Shown piece after piece: positions 33,224-41,873 of a stretch of 55,853 bases of DNA. Under the pieces are notes generated by a model. That model was not told where the DNA came from and made no database searches. It saw only the letters and a program-made list of their open reading frames with translations. The DNA lies in NCBI RefSeq assembly GCF_000698555.1, contig NZ_JFHE01000038.1:1-55853 (forward strand), in the 5' to 3' direction. This stretch comes from Caballeronia grimmiae (GTDB taxonomy: Bacteria; Pseudomonadota; Gammaproteobacteria; Burkholderiales; Burkholderiaceae). The position numbers were made by a program, and so were the translations under genes. Numbering within the stretch: the first letter of the stretch is position 1; each line of letters begins with the position of its first letter.

Positions 33224-34243
33224 TCAGGCGGAAGGAGACTGCATCGTACCCAGTTCGCGACGGCCCGGCGCAATCCGCGCCGCAGCCTGCGCGCCCGTGT
33301 CCTGCGCAAACGGATGCACCGGCGACGCCGCCTTCGTGAACGCGTGCCGCGCGAACCATTCGCCATATCCCTGTACGACGAAGCCCCCGTTACCCGCGCG
33401 GTACGCGTGGCGCCGTTGCGCATAGATTTCGCCGAGGCCATACCACGGCACGCCGGGCAAGTCGTGATGCACCGCGTGATAGTTGTTGTTGAGGAAAAGC
33501 AGTCGCCACGGCCACGCGGCCTCGTTGATGACCGTGCGTTCGCGTTCGTCGTGAACCGCGCGATGCTCGCGAAACGATCGCACCGAAGCCAGCGCCAGCG
33601 ACGCATAGCCGACGCCGAAAATAAACGCGCGCCACGGAATGCCGCATCGCGCATCGAGCCACCATGCGAGCGCAATGAGCGCCGTTACGTGGACGATCCA
33701 GCTTGCGACGATCCGCCATTGCCGCGTCGCGAGTGCCTGCGCCGCTTCGCGCCACGACGCCGCGATCGAAAACCACGGCCCGATCAGCATGCGGCCTGCA
33801 AACGTGTTGCGCGCAGCGATCGCGGCCCGCAGCAGCGCGCCCGCGTTGTTCCATTGTTCGGGCGTGACGTAATAGCTCTCCGGGTCGCGGCCGGGGACGG
33901 TGAGATGCGCGTCGTCGTGATGGCGCAGATGCGAGTCGCGATACACCGCGTACGGAAACCACACCGCGAGCGGCGCGATGCCGAACAGCATGTTGACGAA
34001 CGGCCAGCGCGTCGGATGCCCGTGCAGCAGTTCATGCTGCAGCGACATGTACCAGCACGACAGCACCGTCAGCAAGACGAGCGCGACCGGCAAGCCGAGC
34101 CTCTGTGCGTTGATCGCGACGGCGAACCAGCCGCCATGCACCGCGGCGATCACGAGCCACGTCGGCCATTCGCTGCGCCAGCGCCACGACGCGCGCCGAT
34201 CCTGGATTGCATCGCGTTGTGCGTCGTCGATATAGCGTGGCAT
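33224..34243 (-). CDS. Membrane fatty-acid desaturase family protein
   Basis: 339-residue integral-membrane di-iron enzyme. All three histidine boxes are present: LQHELLHGHPTRW (about residues 68-80), SHLRHHDDAH (about 104-113) and NNNYHAVHHDLPGV (about 248-261). Hydrophobic pairs lie between them (for example LVIAAVHGGWFAVAI and GIAPLAVWFPYAV). It would desaturate or hydroxylate a lipid acyl chain using O2 and an external electron donor. No ferredoxin or reductase gene is next to it. It is first of a two-gene leftward unit with the PhnD-like gene. The exact substrate cannot be told. Confidence 0.9.
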   Translation of the reverse strand: MPRYIDDAQRDAIQDRRASWRWRSEWPTWLVIAAVHGGWFAVAINAQRLGLPVALVLLTVLSCWYMSLQHELLHGHPTRWPFVNMLFGIAPLAVWFPYAVYRDSHLRHHDDAHLTVPGRDPESYYVTPEQWNNAGALLRAAIAARNTFAGRMLIGPWFSIAASWREAAQALATRQWRIVASWIVHVTALIALAWWLDARCGIPWRAFIFGVGYASLALASVRSFREHRAVHDERERTVINEAAWPWRLLFLNNNYHAVHHDLPGVPWYGLGEIYAQRRHAYRAGNGGFVVQGYGEWFARHAFTKAASPVHPFAQDTGAQAAARIAPGRRELGTMQSPSA

Positions 34244-34536
34244 GGCGGGCTCTGTTCAGCGGAAGGGCCATGTTAGCCGCGCAGCCTCATTCGCCCAACG
34301 AACGAATCGGCCTATGTTTTTCGCGGTGAAGGGAAAGGCGCGGCATCTCCTGCGCCTTGGGCTTTGCAAATGTTGACAAGTCGATCGCACGACCGTGCTA
34401 TACCTCTGCCCGCTTGAATAAGCGCATCCGTAACATGCCGACATTGCTTGATGGTTAGACATGCCAACGTGATGCAGTCACGGCGCGCGGCGATGCTTTC
34501 CGCGACGCCAATTTCATGAGCTGCAAGGAGAAAGAG

Positions 34537-35037
34537 TTGAAAAAGCTGATGGCTATGAGCGCCTGTGTGGCGGCCATTTCCGTGCTGACGGGTTGTTCCA
34601 GTCTGAACCGCACGAACGAGGAAGCCCTGAACCAGGCGGCGGGGATCGAAGTGACGAAGACGGATCAGGGCGTCGGCGTCCGTCTGCCGGAGAAGGTGCT
34701 GTTCGACTTCGACAAGGCTGCGTTGCGCGCCGGTTCCGCCGCCGCCATCGACCGCTCGGCCGTGCTGATCAAGCGCAGCACGAAGCCGGTGCTGGTCGAA
34801 GGTCATACCGACAACATCGGCGATCACGCCTACAACCAGACGCTGTCGCAGGAGCGCGCCGAGACCGTCGCGCGGGCGATCGCTGACAAGGGCGTGGCGC
34901 CGGCGCGCATCAACTACAAGGGCTATGCGTATGACCGTCCCGTCGCCAGCAACGACACCGACGAAGGCCGTGCGCGCAATCGCCGCACCGAAATCGTGAT
35001 CATCGGCGAGTCCGTCGAAACGATCATGGGCAAGTAA
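34537..35037 (+). CDS. OmpA-family outer-membrane lipoprotein
   Basis: 166-residue lipoprotein with a peptidoglycan-binding OmpA C-terminal domain. The signal peptide MKKLMAMSACVAAISVLTGC ends in the lipobox LTGC. The OmpA domain (about 55-160) has VLFDFDKAALRAGS, LVEGHTDNIGDHAYNQTLSQ and DEGRARNRRTEIVI. The start is a TTG at 34537: AAGGAG lies 6 bases before it and it gives a normal signal peptide. The ATG at 34516 lies upstream of that ribosome site and would add seven charged residues. A candidate -35 TTGACA is at 34373-34378. A 12-bp hairpin follows the stop. Confidence 0.92.
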   Translation: MKKLMAMSACVAAISVLTGCSSLNRTNEEALNQAAGIEVTKTDQGVGVRLPEKVLFDFDKAALRAGSAAAIDRSAVLIKRSTKPVLVEGHTDNIGDHAYNQTLSQERAETVARAIADKGVAPARINYKGYAYDRPVASNDTDEGRARNRRTEIVIIGESVETIMGK

Positions 35038-35060
35038 GCGGGTTCGTTGCCGACTCGTCC

Positions 35061-35099
35061 ATCGCCCGGCCGTCGCATGCTTCGCGGCGGCCGGGCGAT
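35061..35099 (+). terminator. Hairpin terminator after the OmpA-like gene
   Basis: ATCGCCCGGCCG (35061-35072) pairs perfectly with CGGCCGGGCGAT (35088-35099), 12 bp, 23 bases after the stop codon. The following TTCGCTT is a poor T-tract, so efficiency is uncertain. Confidence 0.65.
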
Positions 35100-35177
35100 T
35101 TCGCTTGGGCGATAGCGAATATTGGCCGGGGACCGAAGCGGGGTATTCTCTGACGCTCCGTCCAGCCCCGCGCGCAT

Positions 35178-36257
35178 ATGGCCCGACCTCCAGAAACCGG
35201 CACCGCGTCACTTTCCCCGAGTTCTTCCATCACGCCCCGGCTGCCGCGCCGCTCGATGCGCCTGCTCGCGGGGCTCGTCGTGTTCAATATCCTCGCCTGG
35301 GTCTGGGCGCTCATCGCGTTTCGTCACTATCCGCTGCTGCTCGGTACGTCGATGCTCGCGTATTCGCTGGGGCTTCGCCATGCCGTCGACGCGGACCACA
35401 TCGCCGCCATCGACAACGTCACGCGCAAGCTGATGCAGCAGGGGAAGCGCCCCCTCGCCGTCGGCATCTTCTTTTCGCTCGGGCATTCGACCGTCGTCGT
35501 GCTCGCGACGGCGCTCATCGCGGCGACCGCGCTCGCGGTGCAGGACCGCTTCTCGTCGTTTCGCGAGATCGGCGGACTGATCGGCACATCGGTGTCTGCG
35601 CTCTTTCTGTTTGCGATCGCGGCGATGAACCTGTTCGTGCTGCGCGGCGTGTGGCGCGCGTTCCAGCGCGTGCGCCGCGGCGGCGCCATCGCCGAAGCGG
35701 ATGCCGACATGCTGGTCATCGCCGGCGGTCCGCTCGCGCGCATCGTGCGTCCGCTGTTCGGCTTGATCGGCAAGAGCTGGCATATGTATCCGCTTGGCTT
35801 TCTGTTCGGACTCGGGTTCGATACGGCCACTGAGATCGGGCTGATGGGCATCGCCGCAAGCGAGGCGGCACGCGGCATGCCGGTCTGGTCGATCCTCGTG
35901 TTTCCGGTGCTCTTCACGGCGGGAATGTCGCTGATCGATACGGCCGACAGCATGCTGATGCTAGGCGCGTACGGCTGGGCCTTCATGAAGCCGGTCCGCA
36001 AGCTCTACTACAACCTGACGGTGACGCTCGTGTCGGTGGTGATCGCCGTGTTCGTGGGCGGCGTCGAAGCGCTCGGCCTGATGGCGGACCGGATGCAACT
36101 GAAGGGCGGGCTATGGGATTTCGCCGCAATGCTCTCGGAGCACTTCGGCGCGCTCGGCTATGCGATCGTCGGCCTCTTCGCCGCATGCTGGCTCGTGTCG
36201 GCGCTGATCTACAAGTGGCGCGGCTACGACGCGCAGGACGCCGTCAATGCGCGCTGA
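35178..36257 (+). CDS. NiCoT-family nickel/cobalt transporter
   Basis: 359-residue inner-membrane permease with eight predicted helices. The signature in helix 2, RHAVDADHIAAIDN (about 73-86), is complete. Further family motifs are FFSLGHSTVVVLAT, LFGLGFDTATEIGL and AGMSLIDTADSMLML. It takes up Ni2+ or Co2+ with high affinity, commonly for hydrogenase, urease or cobalamin enzymes, none of which lies nearby. The basic, Ser/Pro-rich N-terminus is about 28 residues. No cobalamin riboswitch was seen in the short upstream gap. Confidence 0.95.
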   Translation: MARPPETGTASLSPSSSITPRLPRRSMRLLAGLVVFNILAWVWALIAFRHYPLLLGTSMLAYSLGLRHAVDADHIAAIDNVTRKLMQQGKRPLAVGIFFSLGHSTVVVLATALIAATALAVQDRFSSFREIGGLIGTSVSALFLFAIAAMNLFVLRGVWRAFQRVRRGGAIAEADADMLVIAGGPLARIVRPLFGLIGKSWHMYPLGFLFGLGFDTATEIGLMGIAASEAARGMPVWSILVFPVLFTAGMSLIDTADSMLMLGAYGWAFMKPVRKLYYNLTVTLVSVVIAVFVGGVEALGLMADRMQLKGGLWDFAAMLSEHFGALGYAIVGLFAACWLVSALIYKWRGYDAQDAVNAR

Positions 36258-36350
36258 CTGACAATTTCTTTACACGGGCATCGTTCCTGCTGTCACCGTG
36301 CGCCTGCCGCCCATCGATCCTGCATCGGGCGGCCTACACGGAGAACAATC

Positions 36351-37217
36351 ATGGCAGAGCTGGACAAGGACCCGTCCGCGGGACAAGACTCACCGCACCT
36401 CGACGACGCCGAACGCGAACAGGCGGCCGAGCACTCGACGCCGCGCGCACTCGTGATTCACGAGATTGTGCGCGAAGAGGGCGAGGCCGCGATGGAGCGC
36501 ACCTTCGCGGCCCTCATGTGGTCCGCGCTCGCCGCCGGCCTCTCGATGGGCTTCTCGTTTCTCGTCCAGTCGATCCTCGAAAGCGAACTGCCCGATACGA
36601 GCTGGCGCAGCCTGATCGCGAGCTTCGGCTATACGATCGGCTTCGTCTTCGTGATCCTCGGACGCCAGCAGCTTTTCACCGAAAGCACGTTGACGGCGGT
36701 TCTGCCGGTGCTGACGCGGCGCGACCTGAAGACGCTCGGAAAGACGTTCCGGCTGTGGGGCATCGTGCTGTTCTTCAACCTCGTCGGCACGGTGATTTTC
36801 GCGGGCCTGCTGCAGATCCCCGGCGTGTTCTCGCCGGACGTGATCGAATCGCTCATGAAGGTATCGAAGGTGCCGCTGTCAGGTGAATTCGGCGTGACCG
36901 TCGTGCGCGCGATGTTCGCCGGCTGGCTGATCGCGCTGATGGTGTGGCTGCTGCCGAGCGCGCGTTCCGCACGTCTTCTCACGATCCTGCTCGTGACCTA
37001 CACGGTCGCCGTGAGCAAGCTGTCGCACGTGATCGCGGGATCGGTCGAATCGGCGTATGCGGTGATGACCGGCGCGGCCAGCGTATCGGACTACTTCCTC
37101 GTGTTCCTCGTGCCGACGTTCATCGGCAATGTGATCGGCGGCGTGTCGCTGGTGGCGATCGTCAATCACGGCGCCATCGCGCCGGAGATCAACGGGACGG
37201 CGCGGCACGCGGACTGA
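36351..37217 (+). CDS. Formate/nitrite transporter (FNT) family protein, YfdC-like
   Basis: 288-residue membrane channel-like protein with six predicted helices after a charged cytoplasmic N-terminus of about 50 residues (acidic, HLDDAEREQAAEH). Motifs include FVFVILGRQQLFTESTLTAV after helix 2, and KLSHVIAGSVESAYAVMTGA before helix 5. The long acidic N-terminus and the FTES motif fit the YfdC branch of FNT rather than FocA or NirC, and its substrate is not established. It follows the nickel transporter by 93 bases in the same direction. A functional link is not evident. Confidence 0.9.
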   Translation: MAELDKDPSAGQDSPHLDDAEREQAAEHSTPRALVIHEIVREEGEAAMERTFAALMWSALAAGLSMGFSFLVQSILESELPDTSWRSLIASFGYTIGFVFVILGRQQLFTESTLTAVLPVLTRRDLKTLGKTFRLWGIVLFFNLVGTVIFAGLLQIPGVFSPDVIESLMKVSKVPLSGEFGVTVVRAMFAGWLIALMVWLLPSARSARLLTILLVTYTVAVSKLSHVIAGSVESAYAVMTGAASVSDYFLVFLVPTFIGNVIGGVSLVAIVNHGAIAPEINGTARHAD

Positions 37218-37228
37218 ACACAAGGACG

Positions 37229-37255
37229 GCCCGCGCGCTGCGATGCGACGCGGGC
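37229..37255. terminator. Hairpin between convergent genes
   Basis: GCCCGCG (37229-37235) pairs with CGCGGGC (37249-37255) between the FNT gene and the leftward exported-protein gene, touching the latter's stop codon. It has a 7-bp stem and no T-tract, so it is a weak call. Confidence 0.4.
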
Positions 37256-37557
37256 TACTTGTTGTTGCCCGCGCCCGTGCCGTACAGGCCGTTGTTGAAT
37301 CCGCCCGCGCCGTCGGTCTTGTGTTCCTTGCCGACGGTCGCGCCGCGCGCCTTGCCGGCGGCATCCTTCGATTGCGGACGCTGCGATTCATGCACCACCG
37401 TTCCCGATGGATTAGCCCGGGTGGTCGAATCCGAGGTGCGGTTTTCCTGCTGATCGGAACCGGCAGGCTGCGTGATCTGGGCGTGGCTGGTCGTGCCGAA
37501 TGCAGCGGCAGCGCACGCGAAAAGAGTGGCGGCGATTCGATGTGACGATACTGACAT
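37255..37557 (-). CDS. Small exported hypothetical protein (100 aa)
   Basis: A Sec signal peptide is clear: MSVSSHRIAATLFACAAAAF, then GTTSHAQ with cleavage after HAQ (about residue 27). The mature part is polar, low-complexity and probably disordered (TQPAGSDQQENRTSDSTTRA), with a Gly/Asn-rich end GGFNNGLYGTGAGNNK. CTGGAGGCGCC precedes the ATG. No domain is recognised. It is likely periplasmic or secreted. The composition is like many stress-related small Burkholderia exported proteins, but I cannot name a function. Confidence 0.7.
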   Translation of the reverse strand: MSVSSHRIAATLFACAAAAFGTTSHAQITQPAGSDQQENRTSDSTTRANPSGTVVHESQRPQSKDAAGKARGATVGKEHKTDGAGGFNNGLYGTGAGNNK

Positions 37558-37708
37558 GGCGCCTCCAGGCGTGGCTCTAAGGAGTTTCATATCGAGCACG
37601 AACGATGCCTGAGGCCGATTCGCCCGCCGGGTATTGCAAGCACGCGCGGTATGCCCCGCGCAAGACGACCGGGGATCGCGCCCGCGGCGCGAGTGGCGAA
37701 AGCGGTTG

Positions 37709-38014
37709 TCAGGCCGCTTTCGCCCAAAGCCTGTTGGTCGTCCTTTTGCGGCTTCCGCCGTCGCGTGGCGTGCTTTGCATGGCGTCGAGCGCGATGCGCA
37801 ACGCCTCGATGCGCTGCGTCTGCGCCGGCACGAGCGCATAGCCGTTGACGACGGCCGTGAGCCGTTCACGCCAGTATTCGACGTTGAGCGTGCCGGGCGA
37901 CTGATTGTTCATCGTGCGAAGCTGCGCGACCGCGCGTTCGATATGCTGAAGTTCGACATCCGCCAAAGCCGAGGGCAACAGGCTGCCCGTGGCCTCGCTT
38001 TTTTTCTTCTTCAT
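37709..38014 (-). CDS. Hypothetical protein (101 aa)
   Basis: Begins MKKKKSEATGSLLPSALADV. It is mainly helical (ELQHIERAVAQLRTMNNQ and EALRIALDAMQSTP) and has a basic C-terminus (GGSRKRTTNRLWAKAA). There is no signal peptide or membrane segment. GAGGAAGACC lies upstream of the ATG. The pattern suggests a small cytoplasmic, possibly nucleic-acid-binding protein, but no family is recognised. Confidence 0.6.
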   Translation of the reverse strand: MKKKKSEATGSLLPSALADVELQHIERAVAQLRTMNNQSPGTLNVEYWRERLTAVVNGYALVPAQTQRIEALRIALDAMQSTPRDGGSRKRTTNRLWAKAA

Positions 38015-38296
38015 CGCTGGTCTTCCTCTCAGCCGCGCGGCGCACGCTCTTCGTCGTTACGCCAGCCGGCACCCCGTTTCGCCCGCGCGATTTCTGCTGA
38101 ATCGTCGTGAGCGGCCCTTGCTCGTTATCTTCACGATCGTGACCGTTGTGCTTCTTTGAATCTTTGTCGATCAAAGGTACGACCGTTGAACGAAATGTAC
38201 GCAACGAGCCCCGTATGGCTCCGTCTGTCAACGCACACTCGACACGGGCGACGCCCGGCTTTCGATGCTGCGACGCGCCACACGCGATGCAAGGGA

Positions 38297-38587
38297 CTAC
38301 GCGTCTTCGTCCGACGACGGCCCGCCCGCGCGCTTCCCGCTGCGTCCGATTTGCGCTTCCATCGCCTGGTCGAGCTTGCTGACCTTGCGCGGCCTGGCCG
38401 GTTCGCGCGCGTTGACGAATGCGATGAAGTCGTCCATCGGCAGCGGCTCGCTGAGCTTGTTCGAGCCTTCCGCCGAACGTTCGATGAGATAGAAGTAGCC
38501 GCCCGGCATGCTGACGGCCGCATAGTGCGGATTGCCGCTGCGGGTCTTGAGCCGTTCGACGGCGTTGATGGCTTTGGTCGAGCGCAT
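38297..38587 (-). CDS. Hypothetical protein (96 aa)
   Basis: Begins MRSTKAINAVERLKTRSGNP, followed by a beta-rich part (HYAAVSMPGGYFYLIERSAE) and a basic, probably disordered tail (GRSGKRAGGPSSDEDA). No known domain. It starts 20 bases after the stop of the lipoprotein gene on the same strand, so the two are likely co-transcribed. The intergenic stretch to the next leftward gene (38015-38296) holds no supported gene. Confidence 0.6.
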   Translation of the reverse strand: MRSTKAINAVERLKTRSGNPHYAAVSMPGGYFYLIERSAEGSNKLSEPLPMDDFIAFVNAREPARPRKVSKLDQAMEAQIGRSGKRAGGPSSDEDA

Positions 38588-38607
38588 GAGGCTTCAGGCT
38601 CCGCGCG

Positions 38608-38940
38608 TCACGGCGCGCATTTCTTGCCCGCGCCTTCGAGCCACAGGTTCGATGCGTGGCGCTCGCCCGGATAGAAGCGATAAACCGTCTGGCCGTTGTC
38701 GTAACGGACCTTGATGACGTTCGAATCGCCGAATTCGAGCATCGCGCCTTGCGGAATCGCGGTCTGCTTGAATGTGGCGTCGTGCTTCTTCGCTTCGCCG
38801 GCGATGCATTGAACGATGCTGTTGACCTTGTTTTCCGTCGATGCGGTATCGACTTCCGGCTGGCCTGCATCGGCGTTATAAAAGCGGCCGCAAGCGGCGA
38901 GGAGCATGGGCAGCGCGAGGGCCGCGGCGAGTTTTTTCAT
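38608..38940 (-). CDS. Small lipoprotein (110 aa)
   Basis: The signal peptide MKKLAAALALPMLLAAC ends in the lipobox LAAC (Cys17). The mature part has a helical segment with a Cys (TENKVNSIVQCIAGEAKKH) and a beta-rich C-terminus (MLEFGDSNVIKVRYDNGQTV and HASNLWLEGAGKKCAP). A disulfide between the two mature cysteines is possible. Asp is absent after Cys, so outer-membrane sorting is expected. ACGGGAAGACC precedes the ATG. No family is recognised. Confidence 0.75.
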   Translation of the reverse strand: MKKLAAALALPMLLAACGRFYNADAGQPEVDTASTENKVNSIVQCIAGEAKKHDATFKQTAIPQGAMLEFGDSNVIKVRYDNGQTVYRFYPGERHASNLWLEGAGKKCAP

Positions 38941-39069
38941 GGTCTTCCCGTTATCGTGGGTTCAGGCGATCACGTGATTAGAGCACAGCGCCTTTACAGT
39001 TCGGACAAGTAGCGCAGCAACCTGCGCGCCCGCGCTTCCTTGCCGCTGCATCGGCGCTCTATCGGCGCC

Positions 39070-40773
39070 TCATGCGTCCGGCGGGATGCCGAGCAGCGGC
39101 AGCGTCGCGCCGACGATACCCGAGAAGACCGGCCCCGCGACCGTTCCGCCGTAATACGTGCCGCCGGACGGCTCGTCAATCATCACCGCGACGATCACGC
39201 GCGGATCGCTCATCGGCGCGATGCCGACGAACGACGCGCGGTACTTGTTCGCCGCATACGACCGCCCGACCTGCTTGCGCGCGGTGCCGGTCTTGCCGCC
39301 CACGCGATAGCCTTCGACTGCGGCGGCGCGTCCGGTGCCGTTCGGGCCCATCGCCATTTCGAGCATGTTGCGCACGGCGGCCGCCGTCGCGGGCTTCATG
39401 ACAGGCACGCTCTCGCGCCGTTTCTCGCCATGAATGAGCGTCGCCGCGTGGAAGCGCCCGTCGCCGGCATAGGGCGTGTAGAGCTGCGCGATTTGCAGCA
39501 GCGAGAGCGAAAGGCCGTAGCCGTACGCCATCGTCGCCTGTTCGATCGGCTTCCATCGCTCGGGCGAGCGCAGCCGCCCCGTCGCCGCGCCGGGAAACGT
39601 GAGTTCCGGCGCGCGCCCGATGCCGTATTCGCGATACTTGTCCCAGATGGTCTGCGCGGGCAGTTGCAGCGCGAGCTTCGTCAGCGCGACATTGCTCGAC
39701 ATCTGTACGGCTTCCGACACGGTGATGACGCCGTGATTCGACGTATCGTGAATCACGTTCGGGCCGATCTTCATGGTGCCGGGGCTCGTGTCGATGCGCG
39801 TATCCGGCCGCACTTTGCCGAGGTCGATGGACAGCGCCGCGACCAGCGGCTTGATGGTCGAGCCGGGTTCGAACGTGTCCGTCAGCGCGCGATTGCGCAA
39901 CTGCTCGCCGGTGAGCCGGCTGCGGTCGTTCGGATCGAAACTCGGATAGTTGGCGAGCGCGAGCACTTCGCCGTTCTTCGCATCGAGCACGACGACGCTG
40001 CCCGCACGCGCCCGATGCTTCGCGATCGCCATCTTCAGTTGCGAATGCGCAAGCTGCTGAATGCGCCGGTCGATGGTCAGTTGAATCGTCTCGCCGTTCT
40101 GCGGCAGGTCCGTTTCGCCGATCTGCGAGACGACGCGCCCCAGCCGGTCGCGAATGACTTCGCGCTGGCCCGCTTCGCCGGCGAGACGCGCATCGGCGGC
40201 CAGTTCGACGCCTTCCTGACCTTTGTCCTCGTTATCCGTGAAGCCGACGACATGCGCCGCCGATTCGCCTTCGGGATAGAAGCGTTTGGTGTCCGGCACG
40301 AGCGTCACACCCGCGCGCCCCATCTCTGCGATGTGCTCGGCGGCTTGCGCTTCCACCTGCCGCTTGAGCAGCACGAAGCTGCGATCGGTGCCGAGACGCC
40401 GCGTCAGCTCGCGCGGCGGCATGTCGAGGAGGCGGGCGATGTCGTCGGTGCGCGCGCCGTCGAATCGTTTCGGATTCGCCCAGACCTCGTACGTGGACAG
40501 GCTCACGGCGAGCATCGCGCCATGCCGGTCGACGATGCGCCCGCGTGTCGCCGCGAGCGCGAGCGTGCGTTGATAGCGCTTCTGTCCTTCGCCGATATAG
40601 AACTCGCGATCGACCACTTGCACCCACATCGCACGTCCGGCGAGCGCGAGAAACGCGGCCGTCACGCCAGCGAAGACGAGCCGCGAGCGCCAGGCGGGCA
40701 AGCGGCTTCCGAGCATCGTGCTGCGGTGATGCGTATGAAACTCGCGGCCGCCGGTCGTTTTTTTTCTGAACAT
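39070..40773 (-). CDS. FtsI/PBP3-like class B penicillin-binding protein (orphan copy)
   Basis: 567-residue monofunctional peptidoglycan transpeptidase anchored by one N-terminal helix (about residues 31-53). The dimerisation domain contains ATRGRIVDRHGAMLAVS. The catalytic domain has the three active-site motifs: STIK (Ser305 in TFEPGSTIKPL), SSN in VQMSSNVALTK, and KTGT in VGGKTGTARKQVG. FtsI normally lies in the division and cell-wall (dcw) cluster. Here it follows an arylamine N-acetyltransferase gene by 23 bases with no division genes nearby, so it is probably a second, specialised copy. MFRKKTTGGR was taken as start, upstream codons being unlike the family. Confidence 0.93.
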   Translation of the reverse strand: MFRKKTTGGREFHTHHRSTMLGSRLPAWRSRLVFAGVTAAFLALAGRAMWVQVVDREFYIGEGQKRYQRTLALAATRGRIVDRHGAMLAVSLSTYEVWANPKRFDGARTDDIARLLDMPPRELTRRLGTDRSFVLLKRQVEAQAAEHIAEMGRAGVTLVPDTKRFYPEGESAAHVVGFTDNEDKGQEGVELAADARLAGEAGQREVIRDRLGRVVSQIGETDLPQNGETIQLTIDRRIQQLAHSQLKMAIAKHRARAGSVVVLDAKNGEVLALANYPSFDPNDRSRLTGEQLRNRALTDTFEPGSTIKPLVAALSIDLGKVRPDTRIDTSPGTMKIGPNVIHDTSNHGVITVSEAVQMSSNVALTKLALQLPAQTIWDKYREYGIGRAPELTFPGAATGRLRSPERWKPIEQATMAYGYGLSLSLLQIAQLYTPYAGDGRFHAATLIHGEKRRESVPVMKPATAAAVRNMLEMAMGPNGTGRAAAVEGYRVGGKTGTARKQVGRSYAANKYRASFVGIAPMSDPRVIVAVMIDEPSGGTYYGGTVAGPVFSGIVGATLPLLGIPPDA

Positions 40774-40796
40774 CGGGTGTGTGCGGTCTCGTGTGA

Positions 40797-41690
40797 TCAG
40801 GCCGGATCGGTTGATGGAGGCGTGAAGAGCCGTGCGAGCGCGGCGTCCAGGTCGGCGGAAGAAACGGGGTTCGCGCAATCGGGCGCATCCGGCAGATGAA
40901 TGCCGATTTCTCCGCTCAACGTGCGGCGCAGGTCCGCCACGCCGGACGCCTCGCGATGCGTGGTGCCTTCGTGATCGTCGTGCGAGGAGAAGCGCTGGTT
41001 GAACAGGCCGTAGCGGCGGCCCGGCGCCAGGCGCGCGGCGAGCAGGTTATGCACGAAGATCGACTGCGGAAAGGTCGAGACGAAGTGGTTCGACATCTCG
41101 TAGTCGATGTCGTATTGCGGATCGAAGTCGAAGCGATAAACCGGCGTCCACTTGCCTTGGATCAGCGCATCCAGCCGGTAATGCGGCAGCCGCGCGTCGG
41201 GCTCGATGCTCTCCAGGCGAAACGCGCCGTGAGGCGTGATCTGTTCGAGCCCGCTTGCGAGCGCGAGCGGCGCGGACAGCGTCATGCCGCCGAAGCCGAC
41301 ATCGGTGACGAACGCGCCTTCGTCCAGTTCGACGACCAGCAGCATGTGCGAACGCGGCGGCATCGCGGCATCGGTGCGGCCCCACAGCACGCGCGCCGCG
41401 TAGCTTCTGACGCGAAAACCCAGCGCTTCGAGTACGCTGCGGAAAAGCAGATTGTGTTCGTAGCAGTAGCCGCCGCGCCGGTCGGTCACGAGCTTACGCT
41501 GCAACGACGCCAGATCGAGCCGCACCGGACGCCCGAGCAGCACGTCGAGATTCTCGAAAGGGATCGCCTGAGGATGAAGCAGATGCAACGCGCGCAGTGT
41601 GTGGAGCGTCGGCGCGGGACGTTGTGCGTCGCGATAGCCGATGCGCGCGAAGTAAGCGGACAAATCGATGGATGTGTCGGTTGCATTCAT
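40797..41690 (-). CDS. Arylamine N-acetyltransferase
   Basis: 297-residue cytoplasmic enzyme transferring acetyl from acetyl-CoA to aromatic amines or hydrazines. The catalytic triad is visible: Cys76 in RRGGYCYEHN, His115 in PPRSHMLLVV and Asp130 in AFVTDVGFGG. The length is slightly above the usual 270-285 residues because of an extended C-terminus (ALARLFTPPSTDPA). It is divergent from zwf and precedes the FtsI-like gene by 23 bases, so they form one unit. The physiological substrate is unknown. Confidence 0.94.
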   Translation of the reverse strand: MNATDTSIDLSAYFARIGYRDAQRPAPTLHTLRALHLLHPQAIPFENLDVLLGRPVRLDLASLQRKLVTDRRGGYCYEHNLLFRSVLEALGFRVRSYAARVLWGRTDAAMPPRSHMLLVVELDEGAFVTDVGFGGMTLSAPLALASGLEQITPHGAFRLESIEPDARLPHYRLDALIQGKWTPVYRFDFDPQYDIDYEMSNHFVSTFPQSIFVHNLLAARLAPGRRYGLFNQRFSSHDDHEGTTHREASGVADLRRTLSGEIGIHLPDAPDCANPVSSADLDAALARLFTPPSTDPA

Positions 41691-41873
41691 GTGAGTAAGC
41701 GGTGAAGGCGCGACGCGTCGTCGTCAGCGCGGACATTTTACGACACGAAAGGCGAGAAATTACAAAAAGCATACAAAGAAGCGCATGCGCCGAAAGACGC
41801 CGCGTCGAATTGAACTGTGCCGCATCGGCGAGGGTCTTTCCAGCTTCAGCCCAACGGATAAGGATTTCAGGTC

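Noticed and set aside
35038..35177. Cobalamin or nickel riboswitch before the NiCoT gene
   Set aside because: The gap is only 140 bases, part of it is the OmpA terminator, and no conserved B12-box-like sequence is visible.
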